Shown here piece by piece: positions 1 to 9,946 of a DNA stretch of 26,704 nucleotides. This stretch comes from an uncultured Collinsella sp. (GTDB lineage: Bacteria; Actinomycetota; Coriobacteriia; Coriobacteriales; Coriobacteriaceae). The notes beneath the pieces are model-generated. The model made no database searches and was not told where the DNA came from. It saw only the letters and a program-made list of their open reading frames with translations. How positions within the stretch are numbered: position 1 is the first letter of the stretch; the number at the start of each line of letters is the position of its first letter. The stretch is from the NCBI GenBank assembly GCA_902492855.1, contig CABUMU010000006.1, positions 1-26,704 on the forward strand, in the 5' to 3' direction. Both the position numbers and the translations under genes were made by a program.

Positions 1-193
1 GCGAAGTGTAGCAGACGTCAAAGTCGAAACCGGCTTCTTTGAGGGCTCGACCGCCTGCGGCGGCTTCTTCGCGGCCCGTGTCGGTGAGCTCAACATCGGT
101 CCAGCCGGTGAACAGGTTGAGTTTGTTCCACTCGGATTCTCCGTGACGGATAAGGACAAGTTGCATCGTCTGTTGGTCTGTCTGGCATGCCAT
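1..193 (-). CDS. gpmA: 2,3-bisphosphoglycerate-dependent phosphoglycerate mutase, N-terminal part (runs off the window)
   Basis: The enzyme interconverts 3- and 2-phosphoglycerate in glycolysis, in the cytoplasm. The visible N-terminal 64 residues contain the histidine phosphatase signature LVLIRHGESEWN, whose His carries the phosphoryl group, followed by NLFTGWTDVELTDTGREEA, which is typical of the cofactor-dependent (dPGM) form. The ATG at 193 is supported by an AAGGAGG Shine-Dalgarno a few bases upstream. About 190 residues are missing beyond the window edge. The gene is divergent from gltB. The identification is secure; completeness cannot be judged. Confidence 0.93.
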   Translation of the reverse strand, partial: MACQTDQQTMQLVLIRHGESEWNKLNLFTGWTDVELTDTGREEAAAGGRALKEAGFDFDVCYTS

Positions 194-245
194 GGGGGCC
201 TCCTTGATCTGGCACGGCGCGCGTGCCGTTTGCTTGACGCCGCAA

Positions 246-274
246 AGGATACCCGTTTTAGGCCAGAAAGTTAA
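246..274 (-). promoter_or_regulatory. Candidate sigma70-type promoter of gpmA
   Basis: On the minus strand TTAACT (274-269) and TATCCT (251-246) are separated by 17 bp and lie about 50 bp before the gpmA start codon. The fit to the housekeeping consensus is moderate. No operator is evident. Confidence 0.45.
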
Positions 275-331
275 CCGTGACTAACAAAATTGTTGTATTT
301 GAATGGGACGGTGAAAGGGGATTGCCGAAAT

Positions 332-548
332 GTCTTGATCTGTAACAACTGGGGATGGAAATTGGGTCTTACTGTTACAGATCGAGACAGGAAGAAATGG
401 TCCTATGGAAAATCTCGATCTGTAACAGTTGGCTGCAAAAACCGGCCCTTCGTGTTACAGATTGAGACAAACCAAAACCGTCCTGCAGAAAATCTCAATC
501 TGTAACATCTAGGCGCCACAATTGGGTCTTACTGTTACAGATTGAGAT
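332..548. repeat. R1 palindromic repeat array A (3 copies, 80-bp period)
   Basis: Three 57-bp elements lie at 332-388, 412-468 and 492-548. Each has a 15-bp left arm close to GTCTCRATCTGTAAC, a 27-bp variable centre, and the inverted right arm GTTACAGATYGAGAC. The start-to-start spacing is exactly 80 bp, with 23-bp spacers that share only GTCCT and GAAA. In the third copy both outermost bases have changed together (A and T), which preserves pairing. The array lies between the divergent gpmA and gltB genes. It could form hairpins in RNA or cruciforms in DNA, or bind a protein; the function is unknown. Confidence 0.9.
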
Positions 549-732
549 GTTTGAAGAGGTGAGTTTGCAGGTCGAACTTGGGGCCTATGTTGTCGCCCTT
601 GAGGTCGGCGGTGTCCACTCGTAGGGCGTGCGTTACGCGATTGTTTCGAAACGGGTGGGAAACACAACAGGCCGGCGATGCTCCTAGTATGCCTATTCAA
701 CTGACTGTCTAAATTTCTAGGGGAGGATCGCG
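549..732. other. gltB upstream region without recognised gene
   Basis: Nothing here looks coding. The gltB promoter presumably lies here, but no convincing -35/-10 pair was found: TTGAGG (599-604) and TAGGGC (622-627) have 17-bp spacing but poor consensus. A small palindrome TTTCGAAA occurs near 646. The only clear signal is the AGGGGAGG ribosome binding site just before 733. Confidence 0.4.
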
Positions 733-3700
733 ATGCAGGCAGATTCCGCTCAGCAGCAGGGCCTTTATCGCCCCGAATTCGACCACGATGCATGTGGCAT
801 CGGCGCGCTTGCCGATATCAACGGCGAGCGCCATCACCAGATCCTGGACGACGCACTGTCCATTCTGGTTAACTTGGAGCACCGCGGTGGTACGGGACTC
901 GAGAAGAACACCGGCGACGGCGCTGGCATCCTGTTCCAGGTTCCGCATCACTTTTTCCGTAAAGAGGCTCAAAAGTGCGGTCAGATTCTGCCGGCAGAGG
1001 GCGACTATGGCGTGGCCATGCTGTTCTTCCCGCAGGACGACAAGGGTGTAGAGGATGCCCGCCGCGTGTTTGAGGAGGGCTGCGCCGAAGCCGGCGTGCC
1101 GCTGCTCTTCTGGCGCGAGGTGCCGGTCGACCCGCACGACCTGGGCGAGACGGCCCGCGCCTGCATGCCTACTATCCTGCAGGCTTTCCTGGGCCGTCCG
1201 GACGACACGCCCTCCGGCGATGCCTTTGAGCGTCGCCTGTACGTGTGCCGCCGCACCATCGAAAAGAAGGCCGACGCTGAGTTCGCCCTGCGCGACAAGA
1301 TCTTCTATGTGTGCTCCATGAGCTCGCGCACCATCGTGTACAAGGGCATGCTTGTTGCCACGCAGATGCGCCGCTTCTTCATCGACCTCAACGACGCCGC
1401 CGTCAAAACGGCCGTGGCACTCGTCCACTCGCGCTACTCCACCAACACTACGCCCAGCTGGGAGCGCGCGCACCCCAACCGCTTTATCATCCACAACGGC
1501 GAGATCAATACCCTCAAGGGCAACGTCAACTGGATTCGCGCCCGCGAACCCAACCTGTACAGCCCCGTGCTGCAGCACGATCTTGAGCGCGTGATGCCCA
1601 TCATCAACCGCGAGGGCTCCGACTCCGCGATTCTGGACAATGTGCTTGAGTTTTTGGTCATGAACGGTCGTCCGCTCACGCGTGCCGCATCCATGCTGCT
1701 GCCCGAGCCGTGGGACCACAACGACAGCCTGAGTGAGGAGCGCCGCGCCTATGACGCTTACCAGTCCATGCTCATGGAGCCGTGGGACGGTCCTGCCGCT
1801 ATCGCCTTTACCGACGGCCGTACCCTGGGTGCCGCTCTCGACCGTAACGGCCTGCGCCCGGCTCGCTACTACGTGACGCGCGACGGCCGCTTTATGCTGG
1901 CAAGCGAGGTGGGCACCATCGAGGTGAGCCCCGAGAACATCCTGACGAGCGGCTGCCTGGGACCGGGCCAGATGCTCGAGGTCGATTTTGCCCGCGGCCG
2001 CGTGATCTACAACGACGAGCTGCGCGCCCGCTATGCCAAGGAAAAGCCCTACCGTGATTGGATTGCCGAGGAGACGCTGACCGTTGACGCGCTTGATGAG
2101 CCCGTTGCGACAACGCCCGCCGAGGACGCCGAGGTGCCCGCCGTCGTGCGTATGGCCAAGCTCGGCTACCACTGGGATGACGTCGACGAGGTCGTGCGTC
2201 CCATGGCCCAGCAGGGCAAGGCCCCGCTCGCCTCGATGGGCATCGATGCGCCGCTGGCCTGCCTGTCCAAGAAGACGCGCTCGTTCTTCGATTACTTCTA
2301 TCAGCTGTTCGCCCAGGTCACGAACCCGCCGATCGACGCCCTGCGCGAGCATATGGTCACCTCGACCACGCTCTACCTGGGCAACCACGGCAACCTGCTC
2401 GAGGACTCCCGTACGGCCTGTCAGCTGGTGCGCCTAGAGCGTCCGCTGCTGAGCGAGGAAGAGTTTGACCGCATCTGCGCCATCGACCGCGTGGGCTTTA
2501 AGACCTGCCGGTTCCGTGCCGTGTACCGCCGCGACGCGGGTGAGGGCGCGCTGCAGGCTGCGCTCAAGCAGCTTGCCGAAGACGTCGAGGCTGCGGTCCG
2601 CGACGGCGTGAACATCGTGGTGTTGAGCGATCGTGCCGCTGCGGGCGAGGTGCCCGTGCCGTCGCTGCTCGCCGTGGGCTGCGTGCACAACCACCTGATC
2701 CGCGCCGGCGTGCGTACCTTTGCCGACATCGTGGTGGAGTGCGGCGACGCCGTGTCCCCGCACGACTTTGCGGCACTGGTGGGCTACTCCGCGAGCGGCA
2801 TCTATCCGTACAACGCGCATGCGTGCATTCGCGACTTGGCGGCGCACGGCGACCTGGACGTGACGGCCGAGCAGGGCATCGCCAACTACAACAAGGCTGC
2901 GACCGCCGGCATCGTTTCCATCATGTCCAAGATGGGCATCTCCACGGTGCAGAGCTACCATTCGGCGCAGATCTTCGAGGCCGTGGGCTTTACGCCGGAG
3001 TTCGTCAACGCGTACTTTGCCGGCACGGTGAGCCGTGTGGGCGGTATGGGTGTCGAGGACGTCGAGCGCGAGCAGAATGAGCGCTACGACGCCGCGCTCG
3101 CTATCCTTAAGAGCCCGGCTCCCGATCAGCTGCCCACGTTGGGCCTGACCAAGTGGCGCCCGCTCGGCGGCGAGGATCACCTCATCGATCCGCAGACTGT
3201 CTACTTGCTGCAGACCGCCTGCCGCGAGGACAGCTACGATACCTTTAAGGAGTACAGCGCCCGCCTGCACCGCACCGGTCGTGCCGTGCGCCTACGCGAC
3301 CTGCTCGACTTTAATGCCAGCGGCCGTACGCCGGTTTCGCTCGACGAGGTGGAGCCCGCGTTCAACATCGTCCGCCGCTTTAACACCGGCGCCATGTCGT
3401 ACGGCTCCATCAGCAAGGAAGCACACGAGTGCATGGCCATCGCCATGAACCGCCTGCATGGCCGTTCCAACTCCGGCGAGGGCGGCGAGGACCCGCGTCG
3501 CGAGACCCCGCTGAACAACGGCGACTCCAAGAACTCCGCGATCAAGCAGGTGGCAAGCGCGCGCTTTGGCGTGACAAGCCGTTATCTGTGCAGCGCCTTC
3601 GAGATTCAGATCAAGATGGCACAGGGCGCCAAGCCCGGCGAGGGCGGTCACCTGCCCGGCAAGAAGGTCTACCCCTGGATTGCCGAGGTCCGTCAGTCCA

Positions 3701-5424
3701 CGCCCGGCATCGGCCTGATCTCGCCTCCGCCGCACCACGACATCTACTCCATCGAGGACCTGGCAGAGCTGATCTTTGACCTTAAGAACGCCAACCCCGG
3801 CGCGCGCGTGTCGGTCAAGCTGGTCAGCGAGGCCGGCGTCGGCACCATCGCCACTGGTGTTGCCAAGGGCGCTGCCGACAAGATTTTGATCAGCGGCCAC
3901 AACGGCGGCTCGGGTGCCGCTGCTCGCGATTCCATTTGGCACGCCGGTCTCCCGCTGGAGCTCGGTCTTGCCGAGGCCCAGCAGACGCTGCTACAAAATG
4001 GCTTGCGCTCGCGCGTGGTGCTCGAGGCCGACGGCAAGCTCATGGACGGCACCGATGTCGCCGTCGCCTGTCTGCTGGGTGCCGAGGAGTTTGGCTTTGC
4101 GACCATGCCGCTCATCTCCATGGGCTGCCTCATGCAGCGCGACTGCCAGCAGGATACCTGCCCGGCCGGCATCGCTACGCAAAACTGCCGCCTGCGTCGC
4201 GGCTTCCGCGGCAAGCCAGAGCACGTCGAGCACTTTATGCTCTTTGTTGCCGAGCAGCTGCGCGAGGTCATGGCGAGCCTGGGCTTCCGCACCGTCGACG
4301 AGATGGTCGGCCACCCCGAGTGCTTGTGCCAGATCGAGGTCCCGGGCAACCGCAAGGCCAACCTGCTCGATCTGTCGCCCGTGCTGGCAAGCGCGACCTG
4401 TGAGTTTGGTGCCCACATCCCGGGCGCCGACGGCCGTCACTTCCTGCCCCAGATGGCTGCGGACAGCGAGCTCGACAAGACGCTCGACTCCACGCTGTTT
4501 GTGCCCTACACGGTCGACGCTCGCGCGCACCTGCGCCCGATTCGCTTCCGCGCCGATATCGCCAACGTCAACCGCTGCGTGGGCACCATCTTGGGCAACG
4601 CGGTGACCAAGGCGCACCCCGAGGGCCTGCCCGCCGGCTCCATCACCATCGATTGCGATGGTTCGGCCGGTCAGAGCTTTGGCGCTTTCCTGCCCCGCGG
4701 CGTGACGCTCAACGTGTGCGGCGACGCCAACGACTACTTTGGCAAGGGCCTTTCGGGCGGCGAGGTGTCGGTGCGCCCCAACCCGCATGCGGCCTACAAG
4801 TTCGACGAGAACATCATCGTGGGCAACGTGGCGTTCTTTGGTGCCACGAGCGGCCGCGGCTTCATTAACGGTCTGGCCGGCCAGCGTTTTGGCGTGCGCA
4901 ACTCCGGCGCCACCGTGGTGGTCGAGGGCTGCGGCAACCATGGTTGCGAGTACATGACGGGTGGTCTGGCGCTCATCCTGGGCGAGGTCGGGCAGAACTT
5001 CGCCGCCGGCATGACGGGCGGCGTGGCTTACGTCTTTGACCAGTACGGCACGCTCGATGCCCGTGTGAACCACGAGAGCGTGGAGCTCAAGGCCCCGACG
5101 GCCGACGAGCTGGCGCAGATTCGCGCGCTCATCCAGGAGCACGCGACGCAGAGCCCGCGCGGCATTAAGCTGCTCTACAGCTTCGACTCGATGAGCAAGC
5201 ACTTTGTGAAGGTCATTCCGACCGAGTACGAGCGCGTGCTGGCGATTGTCGCCGCCGCCGAGGCTGTCGGCAAGACGCATGAGCAGGCCGAGGAGCTGGC
5301 GTTTGACATTGTGACCGGTCGGGCGAGTGCCGCGGATGTTGCTCGCTTCGATGTTGCGGGCGGTGCTGCGGGTGCTGCGTCCGTGGCTGCCAGCTCTGTT
5401 GCTTCGACCAAGAAGGAGGCGTAA
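733..5424 (+). CDS. gltB: Glutamate synthase, large (alpha) subunit
   Basis: With GltD it converts glutamine, 2-oxoglutarate and NAD(P)H to two glutamates, the GOGAT half of ammonia assimilation. The 1563 residues match the family's usual ~1500. An N-terminal class-II glutamine amidotransferase domain has the nucleophile Cys21 (DHDACGIGAL), so about 20 residues would be removed as a propeptide. A central domain follows, then the FMN-binding synthase domain with GHNGGSGAAARDS near residue 1055. Cys1132, Cys1138 and Cys1143 (CLMQRDCQQDTC) would bind a 3Fe-4S cluster. The C-terminal GXGXG beta-helix domain includes NVAFFGATSGRGFINGLAG. The start has an AGGGGAGG site 6 bases upstream. The gene is followed after 5 bases by gltD, so the two form one operon. 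The C-terminal ~25 residues are Ala/Ser-rich low complexity. Confidence 0.97.
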   Translation: MQADSAQQQGLYRPEFDHDACGIGALADINGERHHQILDDALSILVNLEHRGGTGLEKNTGDGAGILFQVPHHFFRKEAQKCGQILPAEGDYGVAMLFFPQDDKGVEDARRVFEEGCAEAGVPLLFWREVPVDPHDLGETARACMPTILQAFLGRPDDTPSGDAFERRLYVCRRTIEKKADAEFALRDKIFYVCSMSSRTIVYKGMLVATQMRRFFIDLNDAAVKTAVALVHSRYSTNTTPSWERAHPNRFIIHNGEINTLKGNVNWIRAREPNLYSPVLQHDLERVMPIINREGSDSAILDNVLEFLVMNGRPLTRAASMLLPEPWDHNDSLSEERRAYDAYQSMLMEPWDGPAAIAFTDGRTLGAALDRNGLRPARYYVTRDGRFMLASEVGTIEVSPENILTSGCLGPGQMLEVDFARGRVIYNDELRARYAKEKPYRDWIAEETLTVDALDEPVATTPAEDAEVPAVVRMAKLGYHWDDVDEVVRPMAQQGKAPLASMGIDAPLACLSKKTRSFFDYFYQLFAQVTNPPIDALREHMVTSTTLYLGNHGNLLEDSRTACQLVRLERPLLSEEEFDRICAIDRVGFKTCRFRAVYRRDAGEGALQAALKQLAEDVEAAVRDGVNIVVLSDRAAAGEVPVPSLLAVGCVHNHLIRAGVRTFADIVVECGDAVSPHDFAALVGYSASGIYPYNAHACIRDLAAHGDLDVTAEQGIANYNKAATAGIVSIMSKMGISTVQSYHSAQIFEAVGFTPEFVNAYFAGTVSRVGGMGVEDVEREQNERYDAALAILKSPAPDQLPTLGLTKWRPLGGEDHLIDPQTVYLLQTACREDSYDTFKEYSARLHRTGRAVRLRDLLDFNASGRTPVSLDEVEPAFNIVRRFNTGAMSYGSISKEAHECMAIAMNRLHGRSNSGEGGEDPRRETPLNNGDSKNSAIKQVASARFGVTSRYLCSAFEIQIKMAQGAKPGEGGHLPGKKVYPWIAEVRQSTPGIGLISPPPHHDIYSIEDLAELIFDLKNANPGARVSVKLVSEAGVGTIATGVAKGAADKILISGHNGGSGAAARDSIWHAGLPLELGLAEAQQTLLQNGLRSRVVLEADGKLMDGTDVAVACLLGAEEFGFATMPLISMGCLMQRDCQQDTCPAGIATQNCRLRRGFRGKPEHVEHFMLFVAEQLREVMASLGFRTVDEMVGHPECLCQIEVPGNRKANLLDLSPVLASATCEFGAHIPGADGRHFLPQMAADSELDKTLDSTLFVPYTVDARAHLRPIRFRADIANVNRCVGTILGNAVTKAHPEGLPAGSITIDCDGSAGQSFGAFLPRGVTLNVCGDANDYFGKGLSGGEVSVRPNPHAAYKFDENIIVGNVAFFGATSGRGFINGLAGQRFGVRNSGATVVVEGCGNHGCEYMTGGLALILGEVGQNFAAGMTGGVAYVFDQYGTLDARVNHESVELKAPTADELAQIRALIQEHATQSPRGIKLLYSFDSMSKHFVKVIPTEYERVLAIVAAAEAVGKTHEQAEELAFDIVTGRASAADVARFDVAGGAAGAASVAASSVASTKKEA

Positions 5425-5429
5425 GTGCC

Positions 5430-6911
<1,482 letters not shown>

Positions 6912-6928
6912 AGTAGTCATTTAAGAAC

Positions 6929-6969
6929 GTCCCCAATGACTAGTCATTTTTTGTCTAGTCGTTGGGGAC
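6929..6969 (+). terminator. Long hairpin downstream of gltBD, candidate terminator
   Basis: GTCCCCAATGACTAG (6929-6943) and CTAGTCGTTGGGGAC (6955-6969) are complementary over 15 positions with one G-T pair, around an 11-base T-rich loop. It lies 17 bases after the gltD stop. There is no clean T-tract after the right arm, so it may act as a terminator, as mRNA 3'-end protection, or be another interspersed palindrome. Confidence 0.55.
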
Positions 6970-7264
6970 ACTCTTTGCGAGCGATTTGCTCGTTTGTCGA
7001 CGTACGGGTGTTTATTTGTCGACTTCTTGGGCTGTGGTCACCTGTTGTTTCTGTGGTGGCTGTGGGTATCTGGCTCAAAAGGGCGGGTTGGCCGTCTATG
7101 TTTACCTGCGGTTTTGTTGCGGTGCGCATTTTCGGTCAAGCTTTTCGTCAAGTGTTTGGTCAGCATCTGGTTTGCAGCCGGAGGCCTATTTTGCCCGCGC
7201 TGGTCGTGGCCGACCACCCTCCTCGTAAGCTCAAATTGAGGTCTATCAGTTTGAGGAGGATGCC
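6970..7264. other. Intergenic region, no gene recognised
   Basis: The short frames here look random and have no homology I recognise. Small palindromes occur: CGAGC/GCTCG near 6978-6992, two GTCGAC sites near 7000-7022, and CTCAAA (7230-7235) with TTTGAG (7250-7255). The last would partly cover the ribosome binding site of the next gene. No promoter is convincing. Confidence 0.35.
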
Positions 7265-7972
7265 ATGACTGACCACGCTTTAGACCGACCGCAGCTAGCC
7301 GAAGCCGTCGGCAACGATATTGCCGACATGGCCCATTTTTGGATGCTGCGGAAGTTCCAGTTTTTGGAGCCGGCGCGCGAACAGTTCGAGATCATTGTCG
7401 ACCCGTGGCTCAGCTATTGCACCGAGCCTTCGCAAAACGAAATCATGGCCTACAACATGGCGTTTACCGATTGGCTGCTCTTCGAGCGCTCCTATCGCCA
7501 TGGCAAGACGCTGCTCGAGCTGTATGTTGACGAGCCGCCGGCATCGCTTTTGCCTGCCTCGCTCAAGCGGCTCGAGCAGGTACGCGACACGCAGTATTTC
7601 TCGCGCTTTGGCATTTTGGACAAGGATCCTGCGAACGGCATGGTTGCGCTGAAGGATACGCGCACCGACCGTCGCTTTGATGTCTACGACCCGCATATCG
7701 TGCAAAAGGAGCATTGGAGCGACGGCGCGATTGCGGTGCGCCTCGCCTGCGTCGACGATGTCTGGCTGACGGCGGGACAACTCTATCTGTATGACATCGC
7801 ACGCCTGAGTGACACGGCGGTCGATGGGCCTGGTGCGGTGCATCCGGAGGACCTGCAGGATGGCTTTGACACCTCGTGCATCAGTTTCTTCTTGCGTCTG
7901 GTCCGCGACATCATGGGCGCCCAGGGGCGGTACGTAAAGTCGCTCAACATCTACGAGCAGGAGTGGGAGTAG
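7265..7972 (+). CDS. Conserved-type protein of unknown function
   Basis: The 235-residue protein starts at an ATG after a strong GAGGAGG site. It is soluble and acidic, with no signal peptide, no membrane segment and no cysteine motif. The first half is aromatic-rich and probably helical (WMLRKFQFLEPAREQF, FTDWLLFERSYRHGKTLLE). The second half looks beta-rich (FGILDKDPANGMVALKDTR, VRLACVDDVWLTAGQLYLYD). The layout vaguely recalls the C-terminal region of some SEC-C-linked proteins, in which a helical 'WLLFER..GKTLLE' stretch precedes a small barrel, but there is no SEC-C metal site. I do not recognise a function. Normal codon use suggests a resident gene. Confidence 0.75.
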   Translation: MTDHALDRPQLAEAVGNDIADMAHFWMLRKFQFLEPAREQFEIIVDPWLSYCTEPSQNEIMAYNMAFTDWLLFERSYRHGKTLLELYVDEPPASLLPASLKRLEQVRDTQYFSRFGILDKDPANGMVALKDTRTDRRFDVYDPHIVQKEHWSDGAIAVRLACVDDVWLTAGQLYLYDIARLSDTAVDGPGAVHPEDLQDGFDTSCISFFLRLVRDIMGAQGRYVKSLNIYEQEWE

Positions 7973-8012
7973 GGGATGGGCGGTTGCAGCCTGCCTTGCC
8001 TTCTGCCTTTTT

Positions 8013-8392
8013 GTCTCGATCTGTAACGTCTAGGGACAAAAAACCGGCCTTCCTGTTACAGATCGAGACGAATGCTTGAGCGCCGCTGGTTTGTCTAAAT
8101 TTGTAACGTTTAGGGACCTGGAGAACGCCTAACTGTTACAGATCGAGACGTTTGGAACCTGGCAGGGGGAAATGTCTCAATCTGTAACATCTACAGGCCA
8201 AAATTCGACCTAACTGTTATAGATCGACACAAAGGTTGGACGCGGTGCCGAAAGATCTCGATCTGTAACATCTAGAGGCCCAAAGACGGTCTACCTGTTA
8301 CAGATCGAGACAAGGAGGTGCAATGCTGCGCGAACGTCTCGATCTGTAACGTTTGGCGGCTGCTTGTGCCCGTAACTGTTACAGATCAAGAC
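8013..8392. repeat. R1 palindromic repeat array B (5 copies, 80/81-bp period)
   Basis: 57-bp elements lie at 8013-8069, 8093-8149, 8174-8230, 8255-8311 and 8336-8392. The arms are close to GTCTCRATCTGTAAC and its complement, and the centre is exactly 27 bp in every copy. Starts are 80, 81, 81 and 81 bp apart. The 24-base spacer at 8231-8254 is identical to the one at 9715-9738 in array C, and the neighbouring centres are also similar, so copies 3-4 here and copies 3-4 of array C descend from one duplicated segment. The array fills nearly all of the gap before the nuclease gene. Confidence 0.92.
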
Positions 8393-8418
8393 GTTTGTCG
8401 GCGGCGGCAACAGCGACG

Positions 8419-9489
8419 ATGGCCCATTTCTCCGATGTGGTGGTGATGGAAGTGTCTAATACCGTTTTCAAACACAAGCATGCAACACGTAACACTTTGG
8501 CGCGGAATAGGATGCTTGCCAGGCTCACGGAGGCGGCTGAACAAGGCGTGCTGCTTGTGACACACTACAATGCCGAGCTCATGTGGCTGCGGCGTCATGT
8601 GGGAACCGATGATATTGCGGAGCCCGAATCGCATCTATTCTGTTTTCAGCATGAATGGGATGCGTTGACGCCGGCGGAGCGAGCGCTGCGTACCATCAAA
8701 GGGCTTGCGGAGTTTTATTCCGATTGGGCGTTTTGGGGGTATGACGCAGCACTTTTGTGGGGTCTGGAGTTGCCGAATGATCTGCTCGGGCCGCGTTACT
8801 TGGTCAAAACGGGATGTTCGGTGGCATTGAGTATGGGGTGTAGGCTGCTGCGTCCGCAGACGGCGGGTGTGCTTGAACAAGTCGATGGCGTGCGGGTGAC
8901 GCCGTTTTGGCGCACGGTGGAGGATTGTCTGCTGCGCGCGCCGTTTTCGTATGGCCTGGCGATTGCCGATTCTGCATTGCGGGCGAAGGGCATGTCGCGC
9001 GACGACCTCTGCGAGCGGCTCCAGGCCGATTGCGAGGGCAGGCGAGGGTATCGCAGAGCTCAGGTGATTGCGTCGTATGCGGACGGGCTGTCCGAAAACG
9101 GCGGCGAATCTCGGTTCCGGGCGTTCTTTATTGCGTACGGCTTTCCGGTTCCGGAGCTGCAGGTGGAGTTTCGCGATCCGCTCGATCCGAGCCAGGTGTT
9201 TCGCGTCGACTATTTTTGGCGGCTCGAGGACGGAACGTGCGTGATTGGCGAGCTGGACGGAAAGGGGAAGTACACCTTGCAGAACGGCGAGGGCCGGGAG
9301 TCGGTCGACCCATTCGTGGCAGAACGTCAACGGGAGTCCCATCTGACAATGCTCGGGCACAAGGTGCTTCGATTCACGTTTGATGAACTCAAGAACCCGG
9401 GGAAGCTGGTCGAGAAAATGAGGCTGGCGGGTATTTCGCAGCGGGCCGATTTGGCTGAGGAATGGAAGCGTCGGTGGTATGGGCACTGA
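8419..9489 (+). CDS. AbiEi/DUF559-like protein with C-terminal PD-(D/E)XK (Vsr-type) nuclease domain
   Basis: The 356-residue protein has the layout of the actinobacterial 'AbiEi-like plus DUF559' family. An N-terminal part (here without a clear winged helix) leads to an HxW-rich middle with VDGVRVTPFWRTVEDCL. Residues about 220-340 resemble Vsr/DUF559 nucleases: Glu230 (GGESRFR), Asp264 (FRVDYFW), Glu278-x-Asp280-Gly-Lys282 (GELDGKGKY), and the closing strand GHKVLRFTFDEL. All expected catalytic residues are present, so it is probably an active DNA nuclease. Its target is unknown; roles in defence or repair are guesses. The start is uncertain: no good ribosome site precedes 8419, ATG 8446 is possible, and the open frame extends back to a TTG inside the repeat at 8353. 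It appears less GC-biased than gltBD and is flanked on both sides by R1 arrays. Confidence 0.8.
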   Translation: MAHFSDVVVMEVSNTVFKHKHATRNTLARNRMLARLTEAAEQGVLLVTHYNAELMWLRRHVGTDDIAEPESHLFCFQHEWDALTPAERALRTIKGLAEFYSDWAFWGYDAALLWGLELPNDLLGPRYLVKTGCSVALSMGCRLLRPQTAGVLEQVDGVRVTPFWRTVEDCLLRAPFSYGLAIADSALRAKGMSRDDLCERLQADCEGRRGYRRAQVIASYADGLSENGGESRFRAFFIAYGFPVPELQVEFRDPLDPSQVFRVDYFWRLEDGTCVIGELDGKGKYTLQNGEGRESVDPFVAERQRESHLTMLGHKVLRFTFDELKNPGKLVEKMRLAGISQRADLAEEWKRRWYGH

Positions 9490-9497
9490 AGCGGACC

Positions 9498-9795
9498 GTC
9501 TCAATCTGTAACAACAGGGGACCGTTTGGCCTCGTAACTGTTACAGATTAAGACAAAAGGTTGGCTACCGCCAAAAGATCTCAATCTGTAACATCTAGAG
9601 GCCGAAAACCTGTCTACTTGTTACAGATTTAGACGTCTGACGACGGGGCTGGAGAATATCTCGATCTGTAACATCTGGCGGCCAAAATTCGACCCAACTG
9701 TTACAGATTGAGACAAAGGTTGGACGCGGTGCCGAAAGATCTCGATCTGTAACATTTGGAAGGTTAAAGACGGTCTAACTGTTACAGATCAAGAC
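9498..9795. repeat. R1 palindromic repeat array C (4 copies, 80/81-bp period)
   Basis: 57-bp elements lie at 9498-9554, 9578-9634, 9658-9714 and 9739-9795, with start spacings of 80, 80 and 81 bp. Arms and the 27-bp centre length are as in the other arrays. The first copy begins 8 bases after the nuclease stop codon. Copies 3-4 and their 24-base spacer are paralogous to array B copies 3-4, giving a direct repeat of about 138 bp (8174-8311 and 9658-9795) offset by 1484 bp around the nuclease gene. The rest of the gap up to 9946 shows nothing else clear except a GATAAT at 9902-9907 that could be a -10 box without a good -35. Confidence 0.92.
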
Positions 9796-9946
9796 GTTTT
9801 GCTGGAACGACCGAAGCATCGCTGCGCTGGTCTGTTCATCCTCACGCCCTTCTCTTCCTCCCGTTAGCCGATATGTCCGCAGCAACCCTGTCGCGCTGAA
9901 TGATAATGGACAAATGTTCAAGTTAATCGTGAGGGAGGAGCTCGAT

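Noticed and set aside
332..548. R1 hairpins as rho-independent terminators
   Set aside because: No T-tract follows the right arms, several copies stand in tandem, and array A lies between divergent genes where no terminator is needed.
709..2388. 559-codon minus-strand frame opposite gltB
   Set aside because: Shadow of the glutamate synthase gene with no recognisable domain.
8013..8392. R1 arrays as a CRISPR array
   Set aside because: Spacing is regular, but the 57-bp units vary in their centres, occur as small scattered groups, and no cas gene is in view. One spacer is shared between arrays, which fits duplication better than acquisition.
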